From: an uncultured Allobosea sp.
GTDB lineage: Bacteria > Pseudomonadota > Alphaproteobacteria > Rhizobiales > Beijerinckiaceae
Direction of reading: 5' to 3'
Assembly (NCBI RefSeq): GCF_945957345.1
Contig: NZ_CAMFKW010000003.1
Location: forward strand, 1 to 64,000
DNA: 64,000 nt
How positions within the stretch are numbered: position 1 is the first letter of the stretch; each line of letters starts with the position of its first letter. A program made the position numbers and the translations under genes. This document shows positions 50,340-60,004 of this stretch, piece after piece. The notes beneath the pieces are model-generated. The model was given only the letters and a program-made list of their open reading frames with translations, was not told the DNA's origin and did no database searches.

Positions 50340-51881
50340 ATGAAGCGCCTTCTCGCCTCCGCCGCCGCGCTCGCGCTCTCGGCCGGCGCCCTGCAGGCCC
50401 AGACGCTGACGGCCGTGCTCAACGCCGATATCCGCTCGACCAATCCGGGCGTAAACCGCGACGGCAACACCGATGCCGTCATGATGCACATGGTCGAGGG
50501 TCTCGTCGGCTATGCCGAGGACGGCTCGGTCGGCCCGCTTCTGGCGCAGACAGTCGAGATCTCGCCCGACGGCAAGACCTATACCTTCCGCCTGCGCAAG
50601 GGCGTGAAGTTCCACAACGGCGCCACCATGACCTCGGCCGACGTGCTGTGGAGCTGGAACCGCTACATGGATCCGAAGACGGACTGGCGCTGCCTCTCCG
50701 ATTTCGACGGGCGCAACGGCCTCAAGGTCATCTCGACCACCGCTCCGGACGCCGACTCCTTCGTCATGGAGATCAACGAGCCGAACGGCCTCTTCCTCGA
50801 CTCGCTCGCCCGCGCCGATTGCGGCGGCACCGCCGTGATCCACAAGGACTCGGTCAAGGCCGATGGCAGCTGGGACAAGCCGATCGGCACCGGCCCCTTC
50901 ATGCTCGGCGACTGGAAGCGTAGCCAATCGGTCCAGCTTCTCGCCTTCGACCAGTATGTCTCGCCCAAGGGCGACAAGCGCGACGGCTATATCGGCTCGA
51001 AACGCCCCCTGGTGAAGGAAGCGCGCTTCATGGTCATCCCCGATGCCGCGACGGTGAAGGCCGGCCTGCTCGCGGGCTCGCTCGACATGGCGCTGATGCC
51101 GGAATCGGACGTCCCCGACCTCAAGAACGCGCCGAACCTCACGCTTGCCATCGCGCCGAACCCGGTCCGGCACAGCCTGATCATCCAGACGCGCGATCCG
51201 GTGATGAAGAACCAGGCGCTGCGCCAGGCGATCGCCGCCGCGATCGACTTCCCCGAGCTTGTCGCCAATGTCTCGAACGGCCTCGGCAAGCCCAACAACT
51301 CGCCGGTCTACACCACCTCGAAATACTACGGCGATGTCGAGAAGCAGGGTTTCAAATACGATCCCGCCGCGGCCAAGGCCCTGCTTCAGAAGGCCGGCTA
51401 TAAGGGCGAGAAGATCACGATCCTCGCCAATAAGCGCTCCAGCGTGCCGAGCTTCAACACCGCCGTCATCGCGCAGGCGATGATGCAGGCCGCCGGCATC
51501 AATGCCGAGATCGAGGTCCTTGAGTGGGCAACCCAGCTCGACCGCTACAACAAGGGCAACTACCAGATGCAGTCCTTCTCCTATTCGAGCCGCTTCGATC
51601 CCGCGCTCGGCTATGAGCAGATCTCGGGCCCCAAGGACAAGCAGCCGCGCAAGATCTGGGAGGAGCCGGAGGCGCTCGCCCTGATCCAGAAGTCGATGGT
51701 GATCACCGACACGGCCGAGCGCCAGAAGATCTTCGACGACCTGAACAAGCGCTTCATCGCCGAGGTCCCGACGATCTTCACCCATAACGACCTGGACATC
51801 ATCGCCCACAACAAGCGCGTGAACGGCGTGACGCCCTGGGCGTCCCAGCTGCGCCTTTGGGAAGTCAGCGTCACGAAGTGA
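50340..51881 (+). CDS. Dpp/Opp-family periplasmic binding protein 3
   Basis: 513 aa. Signal peptide [21 protein letters not shown]. Blocks match the other two paralogues: ADIRSTNPGVNRDGNTDAVMMHMVEGLVGYAEDGSVGPLLAQ, FRLRKGVKFHNGATMTSADVLWSWNRYMD, PIGTGPFMLGDWKRSQSVQLLAFDQYVSPKGDKRDGYIGSKRPLV and VLEWATQLDRYNKGNYQMQSFSYSSRFDPALGYEQISGPKD. The shared cysteines are kept (DWRCLSDFDGR, ARADCGG). The ATG at 50340 has AGGGGAAG upstream; one 11 codons earlier overlaps the hydrolase stop. This copy is directly upstream of the permease genes and is probably the founding member. Confidence 0.93.
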   Translation: MKRLLASAAALALSAGALQAQTLTAVLNADIRSTNPGVNRDGNTDAVMMHMVEGLVGYAEDGSVGPLLAQTVEISPDGKTYTFRLRKGVKFHNGATMTSADVLWSWNRYMDPKTDWRCLSDFDGRNGLKVISTTAPDADSFVMEINEPNGLFLDSLARADCGGTAVIHKDSVKADGSWDKPIGTGPFMLGDWKRSQSVQLLAFDQYVSPKGDKRDGYIGSKRPLVKEARFMVIPDAATVKAGLLAGSLDMALMPESDVPDLKNAPNLTLAIAPNPVRHSLIIQTRDPVMKNQALRQAIAAAIDFPELVANVSNGLGKPNNSPVYTTSKYYGDVEKQGFKYDPAAAKALLQKAGYKGEKITILANKRSSVPSFNTAVIAQAMMQAAGINAEIEVLEWATQLDRYNKGNYQMQSFSYSSRFDPALGYEQISGPKDKQPRKIWEEPEALALIQKSMVITDTAERQKIFDDLNKRFIAEVPTIFTHNDLDIIAHNKRVNGVTPWASQLRLWEVSVTK

Positions 51882-51889
51882 TGCGGTTG

Positions 51890-51915
51890 CCGGCTCCGCC
51901 ATGCGGCGGGGCCGG
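51890..51915 (+). other. Intercistronic hairpin after binding protein 3
   Basis: Arms CCGGCTCCGCC (51890-51900) and GGCGGGGCCGG (51905-51915) pair with one T-G wobble around a 4-base loop. As in many ABC operons it may keep permease expression below that of the binding protein. Confidence 0.55.
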
Positions 51916-51939
51916 TCCTGAGGCTTGGGAGGGCCTTCG

Positions 51940-52884
51940 ATGTTTCGCTTTGCGCTGACGCGGATCGTCATGGCGCTGCCGACGCTGCTGATCGTTGCGG
52001 TGTCGGTCTTCGTCCTGATCCGCCTGATCCCGGGCGACCCCGCCCAGTTGATGCTGGGCGACCTGGCGACACCGGCGAGCCTCGCCGATCTTCGGGCGCG
52101 GCTGGGGCTCGACCAGTCGCTGCCGGTTCAGTTCGGCATCTGGATCGGCAATGTCCTGACCGGCGATTTCGGCCAGTCGATCTCCTCGCAGCAGGCGGTG
52201 CTGCCCTTGATCCTGCAGCGCTTCTGGGTCTCGGCGCAGATCGTGCTCGTCGCAGTGCTGCTGGCGAGCTGCGTCGCGGTGCCCGCCGGCGTCATCGCCG
52301 CCTGGAAGCAGGATTCGGCATTGGACCTCGGCCTCGTCGCCACCGCGACGCTCCTGCTCTCGATCCCCACCTTCTGGCTCGGCCTGCTACTCCTGCTGTT
52401 CTTCGGGCTCAAGCTCGAATGGCTGCCGGTCGTTGGCTATGTCTCGATCGCCGAGAACCCCTGGGCCGGCATCCTTTATCTCGTCATGCCGATCATGACG
52501 CTATTCCTGCATGAGATCGGCGTGATCCTGCGCATGGCGCGGGCCTCGACGCTGGAGGTGCTCCGGCTCGACTACATCACCCATGCCCGCGCCAAGGGCC
52601 TGTCGGAGCGCGCCGTGCTCTGGCGCCACGCCTTCAAGAACGCCTTCGGCCCGACCTGGACCCTGATCGGCCTCGTGCTCGGCAATTTGCTCGGCGGCAT
52701 CGCGGTGGTCGAGACGGTCTTCACCATCCCCGGGCTCGGCCGCCTGCTGGTCGATGCGATCTTCGCCCGCGACTACCCCGTGATCCAGGGCTGCATGCTC
52801 TTCGTCGCCTTCACCTATGTGCTGGTGAACCTCGTCATCGACCTCTGCTATCCGGTCTTCGATCCAAGGGTGACCGCACAATGA
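51940..52884 (+). CDS. ABC transporter permease, DppB-type
   Basis: 314 aa, six membrane helices. N-terminal FRFALTRIVMALPTLLIVAVSVFVLIRLIPGDPAQLMLGD, then ARLGLDQSLPVQFGIWIGNVLTGDFGQSI are typical of DppB/OppB. The EAA loop that docks with the ATPase is LRLDYITHARAKGLSERAVLWRHAFKNAFGPTWTLIGL; the end block VVETVFTIPGLGRLLVDAIFARDYPVIQGCMLF is also conserved. The upstream ribosome site is GGGAGGG. Its TGA overlaps the next gene's ATG (ATGA), but the junction has an unusual triple repeat. Confidence 0.95.
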   Translation: MFRFALTRIVMALPTLLIVAVSVFVLIRLIPGDPAQLMLGDLATPASLADLRARLGLDQSLPVQFGIWIGNVLTGDFGQSISSQQAVLPLILQRFWVSAQIVLVAVLLASCVAVPAGVIAAWKQDSALDLGLVATATLLLSIPTFWLGLLLLLFFGLKLEWLPVVGYVSIAENPWAGILYLVMPIMTLFLHEIGVILRMARASTLEVLRLDYITHARAKGLSERAVLWRHAFKNAFGPTWTLIGLVLGNLLGGIAVVETVFTIPGLGRLLVDAIFARDYPVIQGCMLFVAFTYVLVNLVIDLCYPVFDPRVTAQ

Positions 52885-52922
52885 ACGGTGACGGCGCAAT
52901 GAGCAGTGACAGCACTCTGAGC
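52869..52922 (+). repeat. Three imperfect 18-bp tandem repeats at the permease gene junction
   Basis: Copies at 52869-52886, 52887-52904 and 52905-52922 share the frame GGTGAC-C/G-GC-ACAATGA-GC with 3-6 differences. The first copy spans the dppB stop and dppC start, and the second supplies another AATGA start site at 52899. A period of 18 keeps the frame, adding MNGDGAMSSDST to the N-terminus of the second permease. Confidence 0.75.
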
Positions 52923-53767
52923 ACCGGCGGCGCCGTGAAGAAGGCTCGCCGCATGAAACTCCCCGCCCCCAATGCGATCGTCGGCGGCACCCTGATCGGC
53001 ATCCTGCTCGCGACGGCCTGCATCGGCGCGCTGTGGACGCCCTATGACCCGCTGAAGCTCTCGTTCCGCGAGAAGCTCGTCGCGCCGTCGGCGCTGCACT
53101 GGCTCGGCACCGACGAGTTCGGCCGCGACGTGCTCTCGCGCCTGATGGCGGGCGCGGCGACCTCGGTCTGGATCTCGATCCTGACGGTGACGCTCGCCGT
53201 CATCGCGGGCACCACGATCGGCCTGTTCTCCGGCTATATGCGCGGCTGGACCGACCGGATCATCATGGCCTTCAACGATGCGCTGCTCGCCTTCCCCGGC
53301 ATCCTCTTGGCGCTCGGCCTGCTCGCGGTGGTCGGCGCCAACAAATACGGCATCATCGTAGCCCTCGGCATCGCCTATACGCCCTCGGTCGCCCGCGTCG
53401 TGCGCGGCACGGTCTTGTCGCTGCGCGAGCGCGAGTTCATCGCGGCCTCCCGCGTGATGGGCAATTCCGAGGGCTTCACCATGGCCCGCCACATCCTGCC
53501 GAACTGCATCGCGCCATTGACCGTGCTGGCGACCTCGATGTTCGGCTATGTGCTGCTGGCCGAGAGCGCGCTCTCCTTCCTCGGCCTCGGCGTGCCGCCC
53601 CCGGCCCCGACCTGGGGCAATATGCTCGCCGGCTCCCGGCCCTATATCGGCCAGGCCGTCTGGCTCGGCATCTTCCCGGGCTTGTGCATCTCGCTGACGC
53701 TGCTCGGTATCAACCTGCTCGGCGACGCCGTGCGCGACAGGCTCGACCCGCGGATGAGGGGCTCGCG

Positions 53768-53771
<4 letters not shown>
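52881..53771 (+). CDS. ABC transporter permease, DppC-type
   Basis: 296 aa. The N-terminal ~25 residues are polar and partly encoded by the tandem repeat, so translation may really start at ATG 52899 (MSSDS). Then one helix (AIVGGTLIGILLATACIGALW) and the DppC block DPLKLSFREKLVAPSALHWLGTDEFGRDVLSRLMAGAATSVWISI. The EAA loop is LREREFIAASRVMGNSEGFTMARHILPNCIAPLTVLAT and LLAESALSFLGLGVPPPAPTWGNML is the end signature. It pairs with the preceding permease and overlaps the following ATPase gene by 4 bases (ATGA). Confidence 0.95.
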
Positions 53772-55432
<1,661 letters not shown>

Positions 55433-55448
55433 AGCCTGAAAGCAAATC

Positions 55449-55499
55449 GGCCCGGAAGCCCTCCCCGGTGGCGGCACCGTTGCGGGTTTCCGGGCCTTT
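55449..55499 (+). terminator. Terminator of the peptide ABC operon
   Basis: 13-bp arms GGCCCGGAAGCCC (55449-55461) and GGGTTTCCGGGCC (55484-55496), one G-T wobble, with a 22-base loop and a following TTTCTC. It stands between the convergent ABC operon and nag cluster and may serve both. Confidence 0.7.
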
Positions 55500-55544
55500 C
55501 TCTCGCTCCGCGGCGGCGCGGAGCGAAGGAAGCGAGGCGTCAGA

Positions 55545-56738
55545 TCAGCGCTTGCGTTTGGCGCCGACCAGCTCGTCCCATTTGCGGAAGGCGACGACCA
55601 TCTTGTCGGGCTTCAGCGGCAGTTCGATCGGGTTCTTGGCGATGAGGTCGGCATATTCGGGCCGGCCGAACTCCGCGATCACCTCCTGGCTGCGCTGCGG
55701 CGCCAGCGAGAGCGGCACGTTCTTCACCGCCGGACCCGGATAGAGATAGCCTTCGTCATAGGAATAGGCCTGCATCTTCGGCGTCAGCACATGCGCCATG
55801 ATGTCGAGCACGACGGCGAGGCGATCGTTCGGGATGCCCTTCGGTACGCACATGAAGAAGGCGTCCGAGACCCAGTGGAAGCCCTTCAGCGTCTGGATCT
55901 TCGCTTCCTTCGGCACGATGCCGAGGGCGCGCGGATTGATGTCCCAGCCGGTGGTCGAGATGATGATGTCGCGCGAGCCGTCGCCGAACTCCTTCATCGT
56001 CGCGCCGGTGCCGGCCGGGTAGTACTCGATATGCTCGCCGATCTCCTGCAGATAGGCCCAGGTCTTGTCCCAGCCATTGACCGGGTCCTGCGGGTCCTTG
56101 TCGCCGAGGATATAGGGCAGGCCCATCATGAAAGTGCGGCCCGGCCCGGAATTGGTCGGGCGCGCATACATGAACTTGTTGGGATTGGCCTTGGCCCAGG
56201 CGAGCAGCTCCTCGGCCGTGGTCGGCACCTGCTTGACGCGCGCCGGCATGTATTCGAGCAGCGGGCCGGAGGGATAGTAGTTCACCACCGTGCCGAAGCC
56301 CGCGCCCTGGACCTTGTGCAGGTTCAGCGCCGCCGGCTCGTAATTCTCCTCGATCTTCGGGAATTTCTCGGCGAAATCCGGAAAGATCTTGAGCCAGAGC
56401 TTCTGCTCGAGGCCCGCCGCGAGACCGTCCGAGCCGGTCAGCACGAGGTCGAGATCGGAGCGCCCTGCATCCTGCTGCGCCTTGATCTTGCTCGCCAGTT
56501 CCGGCGCCGGCGCCTTCACATAGGTGATCCGCGAGACGACCTTAGGATTGTTCGTGCGATAATCGTCGAAGGCCTGCTGCATCAGCGCCAGCGCGCCGCC
56601 GACATCGATAATGTTGATGCCGACCGGCGCCGAGGGCAGGGCCGGCAGGGCGGCCAGCGCATTGCCCCCGCCGAGAGTCAGCGCGCCGAGCCCACCCAGG
56701 ACAGTGCGACGATCCACGCCTTTCGAAAATTCGCTCAT
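55545..56738 (-). CDS. Tat-exported ABC solute-binding protein (nag cluster, copy A)
   Basis: 397 aa. Tat signal DRRTVLGGLGALTLGGGNALA near the start. The mature part is an extracellular solute-binding protein: PVGINIIDVGGALALMQQAFDDYRTNNPKVVSRITYVKAPAPELASKIKAQQDAGRSDLDLVLTGSDGLAAGL, PTNSGPGRTFMMGLPYILGDKDPQDPVNGWDKTWAYLQEIGEHIEYYPAGTGATMKEFGDG, GWDINPRALGIVPKEAKIQTL. It is third in the nagB-nagA run (34-base gap after nagA). A clear paralogue lies at 60005-61180. Ligand is unknown; a sugar or amino sugar is inferred from context. No permease is nearby. Confidence 0.88.
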   Translation of the reverse strand: MSEFSKGVDRRTVLGGLGALTLGGGNALAALPALPSAPVGINIIDVGGALALMQQAFDDYRTNNPKVVSRITYVKAPAPELASKIKAQQDAGRSDLDLVLTGSDGLAAGLEQKLWLKIFPDFAEKFPKIEENYEPAALNLHKVQGAGFGTVVNYYPSGPLLEYMPARVKQVPTTAEELLAWAKANPNKFMYARPTNSGPGRTFMMGLPYILGDKDPQDPVNGWDKTWAYLQEIGEHIEYYPAGTGATMKEFGDGSRDIIISTTGWDINPRALGIVPKEAKIQTLKGFHWVSDAFFMCVPKGIPNDRLAVVLDIMAHVLTPKMQAYSYDEGYLYPGPAVKNVPLSLAPQRSQEVIAEFGRPEYADLIAKNPIELPLKPDKMVVAFRKWDELVGAKRKR

Positions 56739-56772
56739 GCTTCTCCCCTTCTTGCTTTGGTCGATAACGTCT

Positions 56773-57807
56773 TCAGGCTGCCGCTCCGGCGGCGAAATCG
56801 CGGCTTTCCTTGCCGATGCGGACGCTGCGAACCCGCAGCTCCTGCGACCAGTCGATCGCGCTCGCCGGCAAGGTGATGCCGGCGCCGGCCAGTGCATCCG
56901 CGATGCAGGCCAGCGCATGGGTCGACGCCATCGCGATCGCCTCCTCCGGCGTCGCGATATCCCAGGCGACGACCTTGCGGACGGCATCGTCGAGCTTCAG
57001 TGCCGAGCCCGCGAGCGAAACTCCGCCGGGCTGGCGCACCGAGCCGTCGGCGGCGAGATCGACCGGCATGCCGGCAAAGCTGTAGCGACCGGGCGTGGCA
57101 CCGGCCGCGACCACTGCATCGGTAACGAGGATCGAGCGTTCGAAACCCTTGGCTCGGATCAGGCTCTTCAGGGCCTTCGGATGGATATGGATGCCGTCGG
57201 CGATGAAGCCCGCCATCAACCGATCTTCCGCGAGCTGCGCGAAGAGCGGATTGACCAGCTTGTGCATCTGCTGCGGCAGGCCGTTGCCAAGATGGGTCGA
57301 AAGCGTGGCACCGGCGTCGGCAGCCGCCTCGACGACCGTGAAATCGGCGGCGGAATGGCCGATGGCGACGACCTTGCCCATCTTCGTCAGTCGGCCGACG
57401 AGAGCGACGCCGCCCTCGACTTCCGGCGCCAGCGTCACCATCAGGATCGGCCGCGACAGCAATGTGTCGAGGCGCGCGACGAGTTCGGCGCTCGCCGCCG
57501 TCATCGCTTCCGGCGGATGGCAGCCGGCATAGCCGCTCGACGGATTCAGGAACGGCCCTTCGAGATGATAGCCCGGGCACATCAAAGGCCCGAGCCGGCT
57601 GCCACTCACGGCAGTGTCGAGCGCTTGGAACCGCGCTTCCAGCTCCTGCGGATGCGCGGTGATGATCGTCGGCAGGCAGGTCGTCACGCCCGTCGCCAGC
57701 ATCGCCTCCAGCGCCCGGTCGAGCTCGGCCGCCGTGATCGTGCCGGAGTTGAAATCCACCCCGGCAAAGCCGTTCACCTGCAGATCGACGAGCCCGGGCG
57801 TGCGCAT
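56773..57807 (-). CDS. nagA: N-acetylglucosamine-6-phosphate deacetylase
   Basis: 344 aa, shorter than the usual ~380 because the N-terminal beta-sandwich strands are reduced; it opens directly at MRTPGLVDLQVNGFAGVDFN. Metal and catalytic residues are kept: YHLEGPFLNPSSGYAGCHP, VVAIGHSAADF, GATLSTHLGNGLPQQ, GFIADGIHIHPKAL and ILVTDAVVAAGATPG, with the catalytic Asp. It converts GlcNAc-6-P to GlcN-6-P in the cytosol. The loss of N-terminal strands is unusual but seen in some proteobacterial NagA. It begins 2 bases after nagB, so the two are one transcript. Confidence 0.93.
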   Translation of the reverse strand: MRTPGLVDLQVNGFAGVDFNSGTITAAELDRALEAMLATGVTTCLPTIITAHPQELEARFQALDTAVSGSRLGPLMCPGYHLEGPFLNPSSGYAGCHPPEAMTAASAELVARLDTLLSRPILMVTLAPEVEGGVALVGRLTKMGKVVAIGHSAADFTVVEAAADAGATLSTHLGNGLPQQMHKLVNPLFAQLAEDRLMAGFIADGIHIHPKALKSLIRAKGFERSILVTDAVVAAGATPGRYSFAGMPVDLAADGSVRQPGGVSLAGSALKLDDAVRKVVAWDIATPEEAIAMASTHALACIADALAGAGITLPASAIDWSQELRVRSVRIGKESRDFAAGAAA

Positions 57808-57809
57808 GA

Positions 57810-58556
57810 TCAGGCTTTCCGGCTCAGCAGCGAGGCGGCTGGCGGATCGATGAACAGCACGGTTCGCTTGTGCGTCTGCAGGATCGAGGCCGGAGCCAGG
57901 TTACTGACCGGCCCTTCCAGCGCCGCCTTCGTCGCCGCGGCCTTGCGCGTGTCGGAGACGGACAGCACGATCAATTCGCTCTTCAGGATTTGGCGGATGC
58001 TCATCGAGATCGCCTGCTGCGGCACGTCCGCGAAGCTGGGGAACCAGCCCTCGCCGAATTGCTGCTGTCGGCAGGCATCGTCGAGATTGACGACGAGATA
58101 GGGCTCTGCCGTATCGAAATCGGCCGGCGGGTCGTTGAAGGCGAGATGGCAGTTCTCGCCGATACCGGCGAAGCAGACCGCGATGCGCTTGCCGGCGATC
58201 TCCCGGCTGAGCTGCTTCACCGCCGCCGCGGCATCGCCTTCGCCATCGACCGGGATGAAGGTCGGCGCATTCTTGAGCGGCGCCATGAATCGCTCGCGCA
58301 GATAGCGGCGGAAGCTCGCCGGGTGGCTCTCGGGCAGGCCGACATATTCGTCGAGGTGGAAGGCCGTGACCTTCGACCAGTCGATGCCCTCGGCCACCAC
58401 GAGATGGTTCAGCATCTCGAACTGGCTCGCGCCGGTCGCCACGATGATCGTCGCCGCGCCGTTGCGGGCGATCTCGTCCCGGATCGCCCGCGCACCAAAC
58501 GCCGCCGCCTGCCGGCCGAGTTCGTCCTTGTCGGAGGCGAGATGCATCTCGATCAT
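57810..58556 (-). CDS. nagB: Glucosamine-6-phosphate deaminase
   Basis: 248 aa. It converts GlcN-6-P to fructose-6-P and ammonia, so amino sugars feed carbon and nitrogen. Seen: [47 protein letters not shown] (the Asp/Glu-Tyr active site), and [22 protein letters not shown], where E. coli has GIGxDGHIAFNEP; Cys-His in place of Gly-His is notable but common in this group. [17 protein letters not shown] closes it. First gene of nagB-nagA-binding protein and divergent from the ROK regulator. An ATG 3 codons in (58547) is an alternative. Confidence 0.92.
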   Translation of the reverse strand: MIEMHLASDKDELGRQAAAFGARAIRDEIARNGAATIIVATGASQFEMLNHLVVAEGIDWSKVTAFHLDEYVGLPESHPASFRRYLRERFMAPLKNAPTFIPVDGEGDAAAAVKQLSREIAGKRIAVCFAGIGENCHLAFNDPPADFDTAEPYLVVNLDDACRQQQFGEGWFPSFADVPQQAISMSIRQILKSELIVLSVSDTRKAAATKAALEGPVSNLAPASILQTHKRTVLFIDPPAASLLSRKA

Positions 58557-58672
58557 CGAATTTTGAACCTTTTACGTCAGAAATTTTCCGATATTCTCGA
58601 ACCGAGCTTATGAAGCTTGATCTGAAACGCAACGATTAATTTTGAACGCAACTGTTCCGAATAGGGCCTGCC
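58557..58672. promoter_or_regulatory. Divergent nagB / ROK-regulator promoter region with direct repeat
   Basis: The decamer AATTTTGAAC occurs at 58559-58568 and 58638-58647, one near each gene start, in a gap that is AT-rich for this genome. The spacing, 79 bases, would suit a looping or two-site repressor such as the adjacent ROK protein. The link to that protein is inferred. Confidence 0.5.
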
Positions 58673-59857
58673 TTGTCCCTGCTGACGCTCGACGAATCCC
58701 GCCTCGCGCTCGCGCATGATCGCGACTGCGTCCGGATCTACCGGTTGATCCTCAATGGCGAGGCGCATTCGCGCACCGATATCGGCCGCATCCTGCAATT
58801 GCGCTCGACCAGCGTCTCGCGCGTCGTCGGCGACCTCATCGCGCGCCGCCTCATCATCGAAGCCACGGGCGAGGCGAGCGGACGCGGCCGGCCACCGGCC
58901 ATCCTCGTCGCCCATACCCGCCGCATCGGCGCCTCTGTAATCTACGTGTCCAGCCAGTCGCTCTCCGGCGCGCTGGTCGATCTCAACGGCCATCTCGTCG
59001 CTGAGCGCCGCCGCGCCATCGCGGCCGATGCCGACAACGCTGCGATCGCTGCCGTGATCGCCGAACTGGCGCGCGATCTCCTCGACGCCATGCCGCCGGG
59101 CATGAGCCATGCGGGCACGGCCGTCTCGCTCTCCGGCCTCATCGACCTGAAGCGCGGCCAATGGCTCCTGGCCTCGCGCTGGCCCCGCATGCGGGGGCTC
59201 GACATCGCCTCTGTGCTCGAGCCGGTGGCCGGGCCTGTCACGATCTGCCGCAATCTCGATGCCGAACTGCGCGCCCGCGCCGCCCGCGAGCCCGAGAACT
59301 TCGCCGGCGGGACGATCCTGCTGCACTGGGGCTGGGGCGTCGGCCTGGCTTATGCGGTCGACGGCGAGCCCTTCGCGCCGACCGGCTCCTTCGGCGAGAT
59401 CGGCCATTGGCGGCTCGCGGCGCTGAACGGGCGCCGCTGCGGCTGCGGCAACACCGCCTGCCTCGAAACCGGCGCCGCGCTCTGGTCGCTGCTCCCGACG
59501 CTGCGCCGGCACTGGCCCGATCTCGACCAGGACGAGGTGCGCCTCGCCCGGCAGCTCGCCGGCCTCGACCTCTTGTCCCTCCCCGAGGTCGAGATGGCGG
59601 CGCAGTTGCTCGCCCGCGCGCTCGCCAACGCCTGCCGCATGCTCTTCCCGGCCCGCATCGCGGTAAGCGGTCCCTTCTCCGCCAATCCGCAGCTCTGGGC
59701 TCGGTTCAACACGCTGTTCCGGGCGGAAGGCACCATGGATGGTTTCGCCGTGCCAGACCTTGCCGGCGTGCCCGCCAGTCATCTCTACGAGATTCACGGC
59801 GCCGCCGCGCCCTTGCTCAGCCGCGCAACCGAGGCCCTGCTGCTCGAACAGGCCTGA
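58673..59857 (+). CDS. ROK-family transcriptional repressor (NagC-like)
   Basis: 394 aa from TTG 58673. Residues ~10-75 form a winged helix (LALAHDRDCVRIYRLILNGEAHSRTDIGRILQLRSTSVSRVVGDLIARRLI). The ROK body is in normal order: effector-site GTAVSLSGLIDLKRGQWLL, then GWGVGLAYAVDGEPFAPTGSFGEIGHWRLAALNGRRCGCGNTACLETGAAL (GEIGH and the CxCGxxxCLE zinc site), and FPARIAVSGPF near the end. The phosphate loop is degraded (ASVIYVSSQSLSGALVD), as in regulators without kinase activity. It probably senses an amino-sugar phosphate and controls nagBA and the rightward genes. AGGG precedes the TTG. Confidence 0.9.
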   Translation: MSLLTLDESRLALAHDRDCVRIYRLILNGEAHSRTDIGRILQLRSTSVSRVVGDLIARRLIIEATGEASGRGRPPAILVAHTRRIGASVIYVSSQSLSGALVDLNGHLVAERRRAIAADADNAAIAAVIAELARDLLDAMPPGMSHAGTAVSLSGLIDLKRGQWLLASRWPRMRGLDIASVLEPVAGPVTICRNLDAELRARAAREPENFAGGTILLHWGWGVGLAYAVDGEPFAPTGSFGEIGHWRLAALNGRRCGCGNTACLETGAALWSLLPTLRRHWPDLDQDEVRLARQLAGLDLLSLPEVEMAAQLLARALANACRMLFPARIAVSGPFSANPQLWARFNTLFRAEGTMDGFAVPDLAGVPASHLYEIHGAAAPLLSRATEALLLEQA

Positions 59858-60004
59858 TCCCGCTCGCGTCCCATGCCGCAACGCGCTGCCCGCCATGTCG
59901 CGGAATGCGCTGGCGCGTCGAAAAGTGGTGCACTAGTATCCCAGGCAAATGCTCCGGATGCCGCTCACGGCATCGCAAAAGAGAGCTCAACCCAGGGAGA
60001 GATC

